From: Pegoplata infirma
Taxonomy: Eukaryota > Arthropoda > Insecta > Diptera > Anthomyiidae
NCBI GenBank assembly: GCA_963921195.1
Contig: OY992538.1
Location: forward strand, 53,682,852-53,746,851
Direction of reading: 5' to 3'
Length of the DNA stretch: 64,000 nt
Positions 11,606-21,613 of this stretch are shown piece after piece. Within the stretch, counting starts at the first letter, position 1. Each line of letters begins with the position of its first letter. Under the pieces are notes generated by a model. That model searched no databases. It had not been told where the DNA came from and saw only the letters and a program-made list of their open reading frames with translations. The position numbers and the translations under genes were made by a program.

Positions 11606-11702
11606 TTTGGTGGCGCTGCTAGCTAAGGCGTCGATTATAAATTTCCCAGTCGGTAGGTCTTGGGTTCGAACCCCGCCTGGGCAGCAATATTTTTTTTTTT
11701 TT
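11606..11702 (+). ncRNA. tRNA-derived Pol III unit with terminator (rightward)
   Basis: TAGCTAAGGCG (11620-11630) fits the A box consensus at every fixed position, and GGTTCGAACCC (11663-11673) is a perfect B box. The spacing of 32 nt equals that of the opposing unit. A T12 run begins at 11691, a plausible Pol III terminator. The 3' halves of the two units align (GGT-TTG-GTTCGAA-C-CG), suggesting a common tRNA ancestor. The cloverleaf is incomplete, so a decoding role is unlikely. Confidence 0.6.
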
Positions 11703-13834
11703 ACGTTTTTTATGTTTTTTTTATATTTTTTTTAATTTTTTTAATATATTTATTCAAATTATTTAATTATTGTAACATTATTTTAATTTTTAAAAAATTA
11801 TTAATGACATTTTTTTTCTATGAATTTTTTCTATGAATCTTACAAAATCTATGAATAAAATTCTATGAAATATTTCAAAATACTAATGAATATTCATTCA
11901 GCCAATGAATTGTTTCATAGATTCTATGAATTTGGTTTTATGAAATATGTTCATAGATATTATGAACAATAATTCTTTCAGTGTAGGAGAGATCAAAACA
12001 ATGGTGGTATTTTTTTTTTTAAATGTACGCTCCTTGGGATTGTTCAATGCATCTGAAAACGCGGATTTTGAGCTGATTTTGCAGAGCAAAAGCGGCTGAA
12101 AATATTGCAAATCCGATTAAGTCAATTCTACAGCAAAAATTTAAAACAACGGACGCTTTTTGAACTTTTAAAAAAAGTTTCAAAAACCCACCACAGGGGG
12201 CGGATATATGTTTTTAATACGAGAGCAGATCAATAATTCCGTGACTTTTCGAATGAATCACCCTCGTATATACAATGAAAGGGCATTTTGAGCTTAACAA
12301 AATGGTACCAAAATTTCCACTCTACCACAACCTGATCAAAATGATCGAAACACATTTTTTGAGAACTTTGACATAAATTTTCTTAAAAACCTGACATCAT
12401 AGAAAAATTTTGGAACCACATTCGGAATCAGCATTGAAATGTTAATTAAAAACAAATGGTCAGACCTAAAAATATCGCAAAAAATGCTCTCTAAATTGCA
12501 CAAAAATACATTTTTTTGTCAACTTTCTTAAAAACCTGACGTTATGGAAAACCAGATGCGGAACCAGCATTGAAAGGTTAATCAAAAAACGATGGTCCAA
12601 ATTACTAAAATTTTGCGTACCCCCGCGCACAGTTTCGCGTACCCCCTATGGTACGCGTACCATAGGTTGGTAACCGCTGCCCTAGATGATATTCCTATTA
12701 GTTCGGAAGTTATCAAAATTTTCCCGAAGGTCCACATGGTTTCATAAGGGGACAACGAAATTTTTAAACAGCGATATGGCCGATAAGCCGAGATACCCCA
12801 ACCTTAAAATCGTCTCTTTAATATATATTTTAAGTTTCAGGCAAATCGGTTCATAAGGGTTGAACTTCCCTTGTAAGTGATAGAAATACTTTGCAAAGTA
12901 ATTTTGTGGCTTACCAATGTTTTTAAACAACACGTGAATTTAAAGTGAAACCAATCTGAAATTCACGGTTTTGCTAATAACTTTTGAACAACTTAACCGA
13001 TTTAGCGGAAATTCAATACGAACCAGACCAGGGGAACGACAAATATAAATGCTGATCTACAGCACCCTCAGAATTATCTTCCGAAAGTTGGCGTGTTTTT
13101 TATTTCGTTAATTAGCAGAAAAACCCAAAATTCAGTATTTTGCTTATAACCAGCTAAATGTCTAGCATATATGCCAAACTTCAGCAACCTCAGTAAAGTC
13201 TTTCAAAAGTTAGCGTGTTTTCAACAGACAGACAAACAGACATACGGACGGACAGATATCGCTAGATCGCACAGTGGGAAAAAACACCAATCTGGCAGGA
13301 AAAAAATCATATCTTCTAAACTATTGGTCTGATCCGATAACAATACTTGGAGATTTTATAGCTAAGGATATGAGCTTTTTGTATAATGAATAATAAGAAA
13401 CTCTTTTTCAATACAGGGTGCCCCTAAAGGTGCTATATACGACTACCTCAGAAGTATTTTTTTTTGTACCTGTTAGCTGTGGAAAATTATGTTTAAAATA
13501 AGAATTTTATACTTTTTGAAAAGTAAATGGGGTTATCAAATATTGTAAGTGAAACCGGATAACATTTGGACATATACCCTACATCCAGCATATAACTAAA
13601 ATTGGAGTCCTAGCACCTGATTGCATAAGCATATACGAATTTTTAGTTAACCTTTTGTCAATGTATAGTGCCATTGCCTCTTCTGGTGTGTATTATGTCG
13701 GTGCTTCAGAGGGGTAAAATACGGCTTTTTTCATCTTTGTAGCCCTTTTTTGGTGTTTTTTTAATTTCATCTAATAATTGGGCTGCATCTCTCTTTCCAG
13801 ATTTTTACAGACTTACTTTCGTAGCGACCAATAA

Positions 13835-14068
13835 TTATTTCTTGATGTTATTTTCTACAAGATCCGAAACACGACTCCTCTTGGATTTTTTTGTCGTTTC
13901 CAAAAATGGACGCCCTCTAGGTTGTGAAGGTCCTGGTTCTTCGTCTTCTACTAGAAAATCTATATTTTCATTCAACCATATATTGTAATGATTTTCAAAA
14001 CTATATACATAAATTGCGAGAAACACTGGCCCATCTACATTTGAATTTACTACATAAATCTCGCACAC
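13835..14068 (-). pseudogene. Possible transposon-protein N-terminal remnant
   Basis: A 77-codon minus-strand frame contains a WLNENIDF segment, an acidic stretch (VEDEEPGPSQPRGRP) and a basic block (TTKKSKRSRVSDL). This layout (short N-terminal helix, acidic/proline linker, GRP, basic patch) looks like a real protein start, unlike the low-complexity ORFs around it. Further along the strand, beyond stops, the words RDAAQLLDEIKKTPKKG can be read, as if the frame continued. Given its place inside the Transib-like element it may be that element's own decayed protein. I cannot assign a family. Confidence 0.4.
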
Positions 14069-14780
14069 TAACAGTTAGTTTTTTATAGCTATCATTCTCG
14101 TTGCAGATGTTATTTCCAAGTTTGGACAAGATGTAATTGATAACTGTTGAGTTCCGATCAGAAGCACTGTCGCATTTACGCCAAACTTCAAATATCTCTC
14201 TCGTTGAAATGACATGTCAAACAAATTTAAAAAAACCAAAGAGTTTATTAACCAATTCAAATGATAGTATTAAATTTATTATTAAGAATTTTTTCACCAA
14301 CTGAATGCTACTTAAATCGGTTATTTAAAAATCATAAAATCAAAAATAATTTTAATTCAGCACGAACTTTTTCAAGATTTCAACGCTCTTCTATGTTAAA
14401 AACAAATTACTAACAATCCCTCGCGATTCTCAACATATACGTGAGTCGCGTTCATCGCTGCCTAGGTTTAGAATTATAATTATTGAAAGACCAAAATTAC
14501 AAAAATAATTTTAAAAAATCGCTACGCAGGCCTACGCAGCTAATTTTTTGAATATTAATACTTCATTATATGTAGAATAATCTATAATTAAAGATTAAGC
14601 AGCATCTGACAGCGTTTTTTTTGTAGCTCCATAAGAATTTAAACAAGTAAAAAAAAAACGTTGTTTATGTAATTCGTTACGGTGGAGCCTTCTCAAAACA
14701 GATAACGTATGGAAATTTATACATAATATACCTAATAGCACCCTTTAAAAGAAATCAAACACTTGGTAGGTAACGGCTTA

Positions 14781-15006
14781 CACAGAGAGAACAGTTTAGT
14801 TGTGCCAGCCGAATTTAGATCCAACTGCATAGTTTAATAACAACAACCGAAATTTTCGGTTGCCATAACCAAAATTTGTTTTGAAAATTTAACTTCTGTT
14901 GGTCCAAATAAATTTCGGTAATCGCAACCGAAAATTTCAGTTGTTGTAATTAAACCATGCAGTTGGCTCTTAATTAGGCTGGCACAATTAAACTGTTTTT
15001 TCTGTG
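14781..15006. mobile_element. 226-bp palindromic MITE, TA-flanked
   Basis: It begins CACAGAGAGAACAGTTTAGT and ends ACTGTTTTTTCTGTG, with TA on both sides. The arms mirror one another through most of the length (TTGTGCCAGCC/GGCTGGCACAA, CAACTGCATAGTTTAAT and its complement, AACCGAAA/TTTCGGTT). It has no coding capacity and lies inside the Transib-like element. Confidence 0.85.
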
Positions 15007-15339
15007 TACCCCTTCCGATACACGGCGATGACAAGTTTACTATTATAAACAACTAACTGTGAGAGCCCAATAAATTCTCAACATTTGATAGTGTGTAATT
15101 CCCTAATGGGTTAACTAAACTTTAAGTTCTTAACGGATTAAAACGCAGTAACTATCCCTCTTTAAAATCGCATTATAACTTTGTTAAAATCTGTTAGTTA
15201 TATTTTGAATTATTTCCGGCTAGATTGGCAATTTTTCCCACTGTGGATCGCCTTAAAATCGAAGGATCATGAATATACCCAGACAGAAAAATACAAACGG
15301 GACAGTACAGCTAAAGTACTTTGCACGGTAGTACAAGTA

Positions 15340-16192
15340 CACTAAAAAAAAATCTAATGTTAGCAAAAAAAGCTTGTAAACCTATAAGAAAATTTGCTCA
15401 TTTTGAAACCACAATTTTTTTTTTGGTAAAGTTATCAAAAATGTTTTGCCAAAAATTAGTTAACTGAAATTTTTTTATTTCAACTTAGTTCATACACATT
15501 TAAGGACCCCTTGGGTTCGTACCCGATAGGTCCAGATCCCGATGGGCCTAGACCTAGTGGGGTTCCTTAACAATCGTCCTAGTTTTTAATCCAAAATTTG
15601 CTTAGTTTTTGAGACACGTGATTTTAGGGGACCACTGGGGTTTTGAGAATTACAAATCTCAAAAACTTCAAAAATATTATTCGGAGAGCTTTTGGTTGTT
15701 TTGCGGTCTTGTTCTACGTGTTGAGAGCTACAAAAATGCTATCGGGTTTTTTGTTGTGTCGGTAATATTTACCTAGATATGAGCATTTTAAAATTTTCGG
15801 GAATGCTAACTTTTTTGGATTCAAAGTTAGGACCGATTAAGGGGTACACATGATAAGTGGACTGGAGATACTTTGCCCGAGAACCAAAAATGGCCTACGT
15901 TTTGCTCTATATGGCTTTGTTTCCGAGATAGCGCCATTTTAAGTTTTCTAAAAAAAAAAATTACAATTTATTTTTGCTAATATTAGCAAAAAAGCTTGTA
16001 AAAATTTGGTCAACTCAATTTTAAATTTAGCAAAAAAAAATTAGTTCAAATTTTGTTTAAAATTGCTAATGCGCTAAATGAAGTATACAAGATATTTTTG
16101 TTAACATGTTAACATCTCAACTAAAAATTTGCTAAAGTTTAGCTAACTAGGATTAGCAAAAAAAAAAATTTGTGAATGTATTATTTTGAGTG
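15340..16192. mobile_element. TA-flanked MITE (CACTAAAA... / ...TTTTGAGTG)
   Basis: The left end is CACTAAAAAAAAATCTAATG with TTAGCAAAA blocks; the right end has GGATTAGCAAAA and TATTATTTTGAGTG. TA flanks both sides (15338-15339 and 16193-16194). TTAGCAAAAA motifs recur inside in both orientations. A more GC-rich core at about 15490-15960 is not shared with the sister MITE at 30486-31097. Confidence 0.7.
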
Positions 16193-16377
16193 TAGGTTTA
16201 ATTACAGGCCATACTGGCTTGAAAGCTTATTTAAAAAAGTTAAAATTGATCAGGGATCACTTCTGCCGATAGTGTTTTGCCTCTTACTTCTTTCAGGCAC
16301 TGGAGGAGTTCAGATATGTCAACCCATGGAAGATGCTTGATGAAAACCATGGAGGTGTAAACTTGATGGAACATATT

Positions 16378-16517
16378 GTTGGCTGGCCTTCAAGAAGGCC
16401 TATGTGCAGTTTTAGAAAATCCCGAAAAGACTACGTGGGCGAGTATATATCCGATATAGGACCACAATAGCATGGTATTAAAAAATCTTGCACATAGGCT
16501 TCTAAAGGCCAGCCAAC
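16378..16517. mobile_element. 140-bp palindromic MITE (GTTGGCTGGCCTT ends)
   Basis: GTTGGCTGGCCTTCAAGAAG at the left is mirrored by CTTCTAAAGGCCAGCCAAC at the right, and GGCCTATGTGCA by TGCACATAGGC. The flanks are ATATT and TATAT, so the exact TSD cannot be read. Confidence 0.75.
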
Positions 16518-16533
16518 TATATGTGAGGACTAG

Positions 16534-17806
16534 AGGTGTCCTTAAAAACGAAAATCACCTTTTTATACCTGGTAGGGTCCTATATTGTTCTTTAGTATCT
16601 AAAAATGAGTGAGCCAAAATTTGGGGACAATCGGCTAAAAATAACTCGTGCCGAAAATGGATTGAAGTTTTGGGACATTCTTATAAGAACGAAAAACTCG
16701 TTTTTTCTAGTTTTTGGAAAAACATTGGTATTTAATATTTTTTGTTAAATTTTTTGTAAAATAATATGAAAATGGTACTAAATTACCTTTTCAAAACGAC
16801 TAATAAAATTAAAATCGGATGAAAAATAAGCATTTTACGAATACATGCCCAGACCATTGTATGGTTTTTAGAGCCAGAATTTCAAAATTTTCAAAATTTT
16901 TAGGCAAAAAAATAGTAAAAATTTAATTTTACTTTATGATCAAGCTTTTTTTTTATTTGGCGCGGGTAGTGATAAAATTTCCGCGGATTCCAAATAAAAT
17001 GCGTTTTTCTACAATAATTAAGCAAATTTTTTAAAATTTGTGCTCTATTGTGCGGATCGAAGTGTAAAACGTAAATTCTGTAACTTTTGAGAAATCGGAT
17101 ATATGCAGATATTTTGTATTATAGAAATGTATAACGTCTCAAATTTGTCATTTCACCTCGACGAAAAGGGGTTAAAGATGCCCGAATTCTCAAAAAATTT
17201 ACAGAATTTATGTATTTCACTTCGTATAATACAATACAGAAAATTGTTTCCCATATTTGCTAAATTATTTTAGAAAAACTCATTTTCTTTGGAATCCGCG
17301 GAAATTATATCACTACCCACGCCAAATGAAAAAAAAGTTAGACTACCATATCTGTTAGTTTTTATCTATAACATGTATTTAATATAATTATAAAGTAAAA
17401 TTTAATTTTTTTTATTTTTTTGCCTAAAAATTTTGAAAATTTTCAAATTTTGGCTTTAAAAACCATGCAATGGTCTGGGGCATGTATGCGTAAAATGCTT
17501 ATTTTTCATCAGATTTGAATTTCTTTGAGCTTTTTGGAAAGGTAATTTATTACCATTTTCATATTACTTAACAAAAAAATTAACAAAAAATATCATATAC
17601 CAATATTTTTCAAAAAACTAGAAAAAACGTGTTTTTTCATCAGATAAGAGTGTCCCAAAATTTCAATCCATTTTCGGCACGAGTTATTTTTATCCGATTG
17701 TCTCCAAATTTTGGCTTACTCATTTTTAGATACAAAACTACAATTTAGGACCCTACCACGTATTAAAAAGTGATTTTGAAAAATTACCTTAGTCGTTAGG
17801 ACACCT
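16534..17806. mobile_element. Long foldback element, AGGTGTCCT / AGGACACCT ends
   Basis: Arms of over 400 bp are inverted. Matching blocks include AAAATCACCTTTTTATACCT, TAGGGTCCTA, AATTTGGGGACAATCGG, CCGAAAATGGATTGAAGTTT, CAGACCATTGTATGGTTTTT and GGAAATTATATCACTACCC. The second arm is the more diverged. A half copy is at 40992-41336. TAG occurs next to both ends but the TSD is uncertain. No protein is encoded. From 17830 to 18590 I see nothing but AT-rich DNA. Confidence 0.8.
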
Positions 17807-18629
17807 TTAGTGAGGACATAAATCGTCATGCTTTTGGACAGGAAGTCAGAAGAAAATTTGGATTAATATGTAGAGGTGATACCACTACCTCGAGGTATCA
17901 ATTTGGATTAGAAACTGATCTTGTGAACATTAAATCAGCCTCTTAACCAAATCTAGGATCCATGCATTTCTTAAACCTCAGATCTTAACAAATAATCGAT
18001 TTTGAACTAATTTTTCCGAGTGTATTTTAAAATTGACACATTTTATTTAAAAATTTGTTGTTTTCCACTATTTTTTTTTTATTAAAAAAACAGAAACAAT
18101 ATACAAATTTAGTTTTATTTTATTTCATTATATTAACCTCGGTTTTATTTATTTGTTGTTCATATGTCTGTCTGGTAGCACCCAATACTACAAACATTAT
18201 TTGTTGATGGAGTAGCAAAAAAAATATATATAAAAATATATACTCGTATAAAAACTTCCAATAAAAATAACCACAACATATTAACTTTACTATTGACCAG
18301 ACGAGACAAACGGCTGGCACTCGACCTTAATTGCTTCCTTACATTGGATGGCGTTAAGACCAAAAACATATAAAAAACATCAATTCGAAACAAAAAACGC
18401 CAAACAAACCAATACGAAATTGTTGTTGACTAGATATTAAGCCCTTTTATTAAAATTCAAAAAAAAAAACACTAAAACGTTACAAACATATTGATGCCAT
18501 AAAATATGGGAATTTTTAGCCATATTCATAGTAAGAAGTTACATCTAACCCTCGAAACCTATGAAAGGGATGAAGACTAAACAAGAAAAAACTTTGAAAA
18601 ACAATATTTGGAAAGTTTGTAAAGAGGCC

Positions 18630-18700
18630 CCAAGTTGGGTGCCATTGTGTCGGTCACCGGAATTGTATTTGAGGGCCCCATGCTGGGCGCCATTTGTGTT
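18630..18700 (-). repeat. Duplicated tRNA-Lys PBS-like words
   Basis: On the minus strand TGGCGCCCAGCATGGGGCC (18675-18693) is followed about 52 bp later by the variant TGGCACCCAACTTGGGGCC. The first resembles the tRNA-Lys primer-binding site of gypsy-type LTR retroelements. No LTR pair, gag or pol is found nearby, so this is at best a fragment. From 18700 to 19355 I see no gene. Confidence 0.25.
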
Positions 18701-19960
18701 GTTTATAGAAACTGGTATCCGTAAAATCATTTAGAATGATTTTTTATTCTTAAATGGTATAACTGTGTCATACGAGGGTTGTTAGTACCCACAAGTGGTG
18801 TCTTTTGCAAAACAACAACAGACCCTTTCACACTTAAAAACAAAACAACGTCCAATATAAAAATGACACAAGACAAGACTTTTAAATTGGAGGCCTGACC
18901 ATTCGACCATATGGTAATTTGTGGTATTTAACTGTGTATTTTTTTTTTTTTTATTAATGTTACAAGAATCTTTGATTGCTTCGAATAAAATCTTAGTTTT
19001 ATGACAGACAGTTAAAGATTGTGCAGAAAGGAATGATGTTTATTGAGGATTATACAAAACAAAGTAGTGAAACAGTAGTCAAAAGAAAGATTTTTTCTAA
19101 AGAAATAAATTATCGATGAAGCGTTATAAAAATAACCTTTTCTTAGGAAAATTAGTTATCGATGTTATATTTTAAAGTTCGTTAGCAAAAGATTGATATA
19201 AATTTTTTGTTGTTAAGTTGATAAAGGGTTTTAAAATACCAAAACAAATTAATTAATGAAGCTGAGATTTTACGATCGATTTGTCAAGCTTATACCTATC
19301 TGGGGATCACGGTTAAGAGGAATTGTATCCTTGTGAACATTTGCACCATAGTCGGATTTTTTTATACCCTTCACTTATGGGGGGGGGTGAAATAAAGCCA
19401 TAGGCAATAAGGCCATATGGCCTTATTTCCCAATGAGTTGAGAAATAAAGCCATATGGCGTTATTACCATCCACTGTTGGAAATAAAGCCATACTCATTA
19501 CTCATTTGAAAATTTATAAAAGTATTCGTCATTAATTTCCGGAGAGTGTAGGGGAAAATGTGGAAAAATTTTTCCACTAAAATCCTGCTACCCAAAAAAA
19601 AAAAATTATTTAGCGAAGCCGCTAAATTAATTTATGGAGTTAGTAATTTTTTGTTAAACAATCTTTAAATTAAAATTAAAAATCCTGCTAACAAAAAAAT
19701 GGTGCCTCTAGGCCCCTCTGAGTTCAGAGGTTCCTGGAATGTGGGTTTTAAATTTAAAGAAAGTTAAATAAAAAAACTCAAGGTCTTATCGCCCAAAACC
19801 GTAAATGTCATATCGCCCAAGCTGCGACATATAGCCCAAAATGATAGGTTTAAAAATGTTATTTCTCCCAAAACAAAATTGTCAAAAAATCCGAAATATT
19901 TTTTTTGGGCGAAATGTCGAAATTATGACTTGTATGATTTGTTTTTTGTAATGAAGGTTT

Positions 19961-20030
19961 TCTGCGTAGCCGGCCTTCGGCCGGGCTTAGGGATTACAAA
20001 CTCCATGCATTAAACCCACCCTCTCTGCAA
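19961..20030. repeat. GC-rich hairpin module, copy 2 (inverted)
   Basis: It reads TCTGCGTAGCCGGCCTTCGG, then CCGGGCTTAGGGATTACAAA, and ends with CATGCATTAAACCCACCCTC. This is the exact inverse of the module at 7660-7734. It forms an inverted pair with copy 3. Confidence 0.9.
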
Positions 20031-20114
20031 ACCAAAGCTATTTTGGTTATCAGGCCTTTTTGAGGCATAACAAACTTGATAGCGCAAAGGCCTGCTACCC
20101 TAGAAAGCTTTACT

Positions 20115-20191
20115 TTGCGGAGAGGGTGGGTTTAATGCATGGATTTTGTAATCCCTAAGCCCGGCCGAAGGCCGGCTACACAGAAAAACTT
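20115..20191. repeat. GC-rich hairpin module, copy 3
   Basis: GCGGAGAGGGTGGGTTTAAT through CCCGGCCGAAGGCCGGCTAC matches copy 1 at nearly every base. Between copies 2 and 3 lie about 85 bp that include AGGCCTTTTTGAGGC and AAAGGCCTGCTACC. Confidence 0.9.
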
Positions 20192-20283
20192 TTCTTGTTA
20201 AACAATCTTTAAATTAAAAACCCTGCCAATAAAAAATTGGTGCCTCTAGACCCCTCTAAGTTCCAAGGATCGTGGTATATGTG

Positions 20284-21538
20284 GTTTTTATACCCTCCAC
20301 TCTAGTTATACCCTCCACTCTAGTGATAGAGGGTATATATAAGTTTGTCATTCCGTATGTAACACATTGAAATATTGGTTTAGGACCCCATAAAGTATAT
20401 ATATTCATGATCCTTGATCGATTCTAAGTCGATCTAGCGATGTCCGTCTGTCTGTCTGTCTGTCTGTCCGTCCGTCTGTCTGTCTGTCTGTTGAAATCAC
20501 GTTTTTGGCTATAATACAGAACCGATTTAAACGCCTGGGGTACCAAAAGTTGCGTAATTCTCCTAGGCAGAATCTGATGGGGTTTTTCTTTTAAATCGGT
20601 TAAGTATTTTAAAAGTTATGAGTGAAAATGTAAATTTTGATGAGTGAAAATGTGAATTTTACACAAAATAAATGCTATAACTTGACACCTGTTGAATGAA
20701 TGTAAACGAAACTTTGAATTTAATGTAATTTTATCATTCCTAACACTCACAAAAAATTTGGGCCGAATCGCACAATGGGGCGAGGCACCAGCAATTTAAC
20801 CCAAAATTTTAAAATGATTTATCTTGGCTCATGGTTGACATATTCAAATAAAATTTTAAATAGGTTCTTTTTTTATTGTTCTCAACGTTTTTCTGGTTAT
20901 TTTGGTACCAATTATGGCAAAATCAGTCTAGGGGTTAAGAAGCTATGAGCAATTGAGATGAGTTTCAATACAAACCTGCATGATATGGCGTGGCAGCGCG
21001 CCATTTGTATTAATAGAAGTAAAAAAATACGTAGTATGTGTAATACACGTGGTTGCTTTTATACAATTTTCATAATTTTTATATAATTTTCATACATACT
21101 TATAAAATATTTATTTTTTTTTGTTTTTTAAATATTTACATTGCACTATGGTTCCGTTCAACTTTTCTTGGCCAAAATTTCAAAAATGGAAAAATTTTTG
21201 GTTTGAAATAGGTTTTGTGTTAAAAATTTTTAATGTTTTTTTTTTCCATGTATAATATTATAAGAAATTTTTTGTATTTAAACTCAAAAAAATAATTGAA
21301 ATTTAAAAAAATACTTTTTTTTATTTTTATCTAAATTTGTTTTTGAACGGTAAATGAGTATCCAAAAACAAAATATGTTTTCTGTTGTTTGTAAGTGTTA
21401 ACGATTTTCTATAAAATCAATTTTGAGAAAATTGAATTTTGGCCAAGAAAGGTCGTCTGCGAAACCATTGTGCATTGGTTAACATTGTGGAGGGTATTTA
21501 AAGATTCGGCACAGCCGAATATAGCTTTCTTACTTGTT
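20284..21538 (+). mobile_element. Helentron-type (mini-me-like) element, full length, 1.25 kb
   Basis: The 5' end has TATACCCTCCACTCTAG, duplicated in tandem, folding onto TAGAGGGTATA. Then follow AAGTTTGTCATTCCG, GACCCCATAAAGTATATATA, GATCTAGCGATGTCCG and a (GTCY)n tract at about 20445-20495. The 3' end has GGAGGGTATTTAAAGATTCG, the hairpin TTCGGCACAGCCGAA and TTACTTGTT. It codes for nothing and would be mobilised in trans by a Helentron. It lies within the MULE-like element. The middle (20640-21480) is AT-rich and specific to this copy. Confidence 0.85.
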
Positions 21539-21566
21539 TAATTTAAAGATAGTCAAAAAAAAAAAT

Positions 21567-21613
21567 TTCTGCGTAGCCGGCCTTCGGCCGGGCTAAGGGA
21601 TTACAAACTCCAT
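21567..21613. repeat. GC-rich hairpin module, copy 4 (truncated)
   Basis: TCTGCGTAGCCGGCCTTCGG, CCGGGCTAAGGGATTACAAA and CTCCAT are present, but the module merges into the MULE-like element's right arm before the ATGCATTAAACCC part. Confidence 0.85.

Larger units (their letters stand above)
11080..11983. mobile_element. TA-flanked MITE carrying two tRNA-like units
   Basis: The TIRs are CACTGAAAGAATTTTGTTCA on the left and TGAACAATAATTCTTTCAGTG on the right, with TA on both flanks (11078-11079 and 11984-11985). The sub-terminal regions are rich in CATAGAATCTATGAA palindromes. Between them, AT-rich arms surround two tRNA-derived sequences pointing away from each other (11352-11424 minus and 11606-11702 plus). 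The element lies inside the hAT at 10915-12679. Confidence 0.85.
10915..12679. mobile_element. hAT-like non-autonomous element, perfect 8-bp TSD
   Basis: It begins CAGCGGTTACCAACCTTTTT and ends AGGTTGGTAACCGCTG, so the TIR is about 16 bp. The 8-bp flank CCCTAGAT is repeated exactly at 10907-10914 and 12680-12687. Sub-terminal GCGTACCC motifs occur at both ends (10940-10975 and 12612-12655). An 8-bp TSD plus a CAG...CTG TIR is the hAT signature. No transposase ORF is visible. A TA-MITE is inserted at 11080-11983. Confidence 0.88.
10522..12873. mobile_element. TAA-flanked TIR element (CAAG...CTTG), nested
   Basis: The outer arms of about 100 bp are inverted: 10525-10622 (CTCAACCCTTATGAACCAAT, then GGTTGGGGTGTCTCGGCTTA) against 12768-12868. 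The ends are CAAG and ACTTCCCTTG, flanked by TAA at 10519-10521 and 12874-12876. The right terminus, read inward, is CAAGGGAAGT, the same start as the MITE at 9494. The 10623-10914 and 12688-12767 sequences are its unique interior. It is split by the hAT at 10915-12679. The paralogous empty site is near 30000. Confidence 0.8.
13270..15245. mobile_element. Transib-like element, RSS-like TIRs and 5-bp TSD
   Basis: The left end reads CACAGTG (13270-13276), then a 23-bp spacer, then AAAAAAATC (13300-13308). The right end, inverted, reads CACAGTG, 23 bp, AAATAATTC (ending at 15207). The spacers share CCAATCT-GC. GATCG is duplicated at 13265-13269 and 15246-15250. A CACWRTG heptamer, 23-bp spacer, A-rich nonamer and 5-bp TSD are the known Transib (RAG1-related transposase) TIR layout. 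The element is about 2 kb and has no intact transposase. A 226-bp MITE lies inside at 14781-15006. Confidence 0.85.
10297..15277 (-). mobile_element. Helentron-type (mini-me/DINE-1-like) element, host of a nested insertion cluster
   Basis: Read on the minus strand, the pieces 10297-10521, 12874-13269 and 15246-15277 form one mini-me-like element. They include the TTGGCCGAA-type 3' hairpin region, the ACCCTCCACAATGCCC block, a central CCAGGGGAACGACAAATATA block, the GTCY tract (as GACAGACAAACAGACAT) and ATCGCTAGATCG. The intact relative at 29764-31130 matches it block for block, which shows where foreign DNA entered. The piece stops near CATGAATATAC; the 5' end is missing. Confidence 0.75.

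Noticed and set aside
11352..11702. Functional tRNA genes
   Set aside because: The A and B boxes are good but acceptor and anticodon stems do not pair properly, and both lie inside a MITE. They are annotated as tRNA-derived units.
18120..18393. Overlapping minus-strand frames with hydrophobic segments
   Set aside because: Composition is that of random AT-rich DNA and two frames are open over the same bases; no recognisable domain.
20445..20495. GTCY tract as an independent microsatellite or CRISPR-like array
   Set aside because: It is the standard internal tract of mini-me-like elements and recurs at the same place in every copy. No spacer-repeat structure exists.
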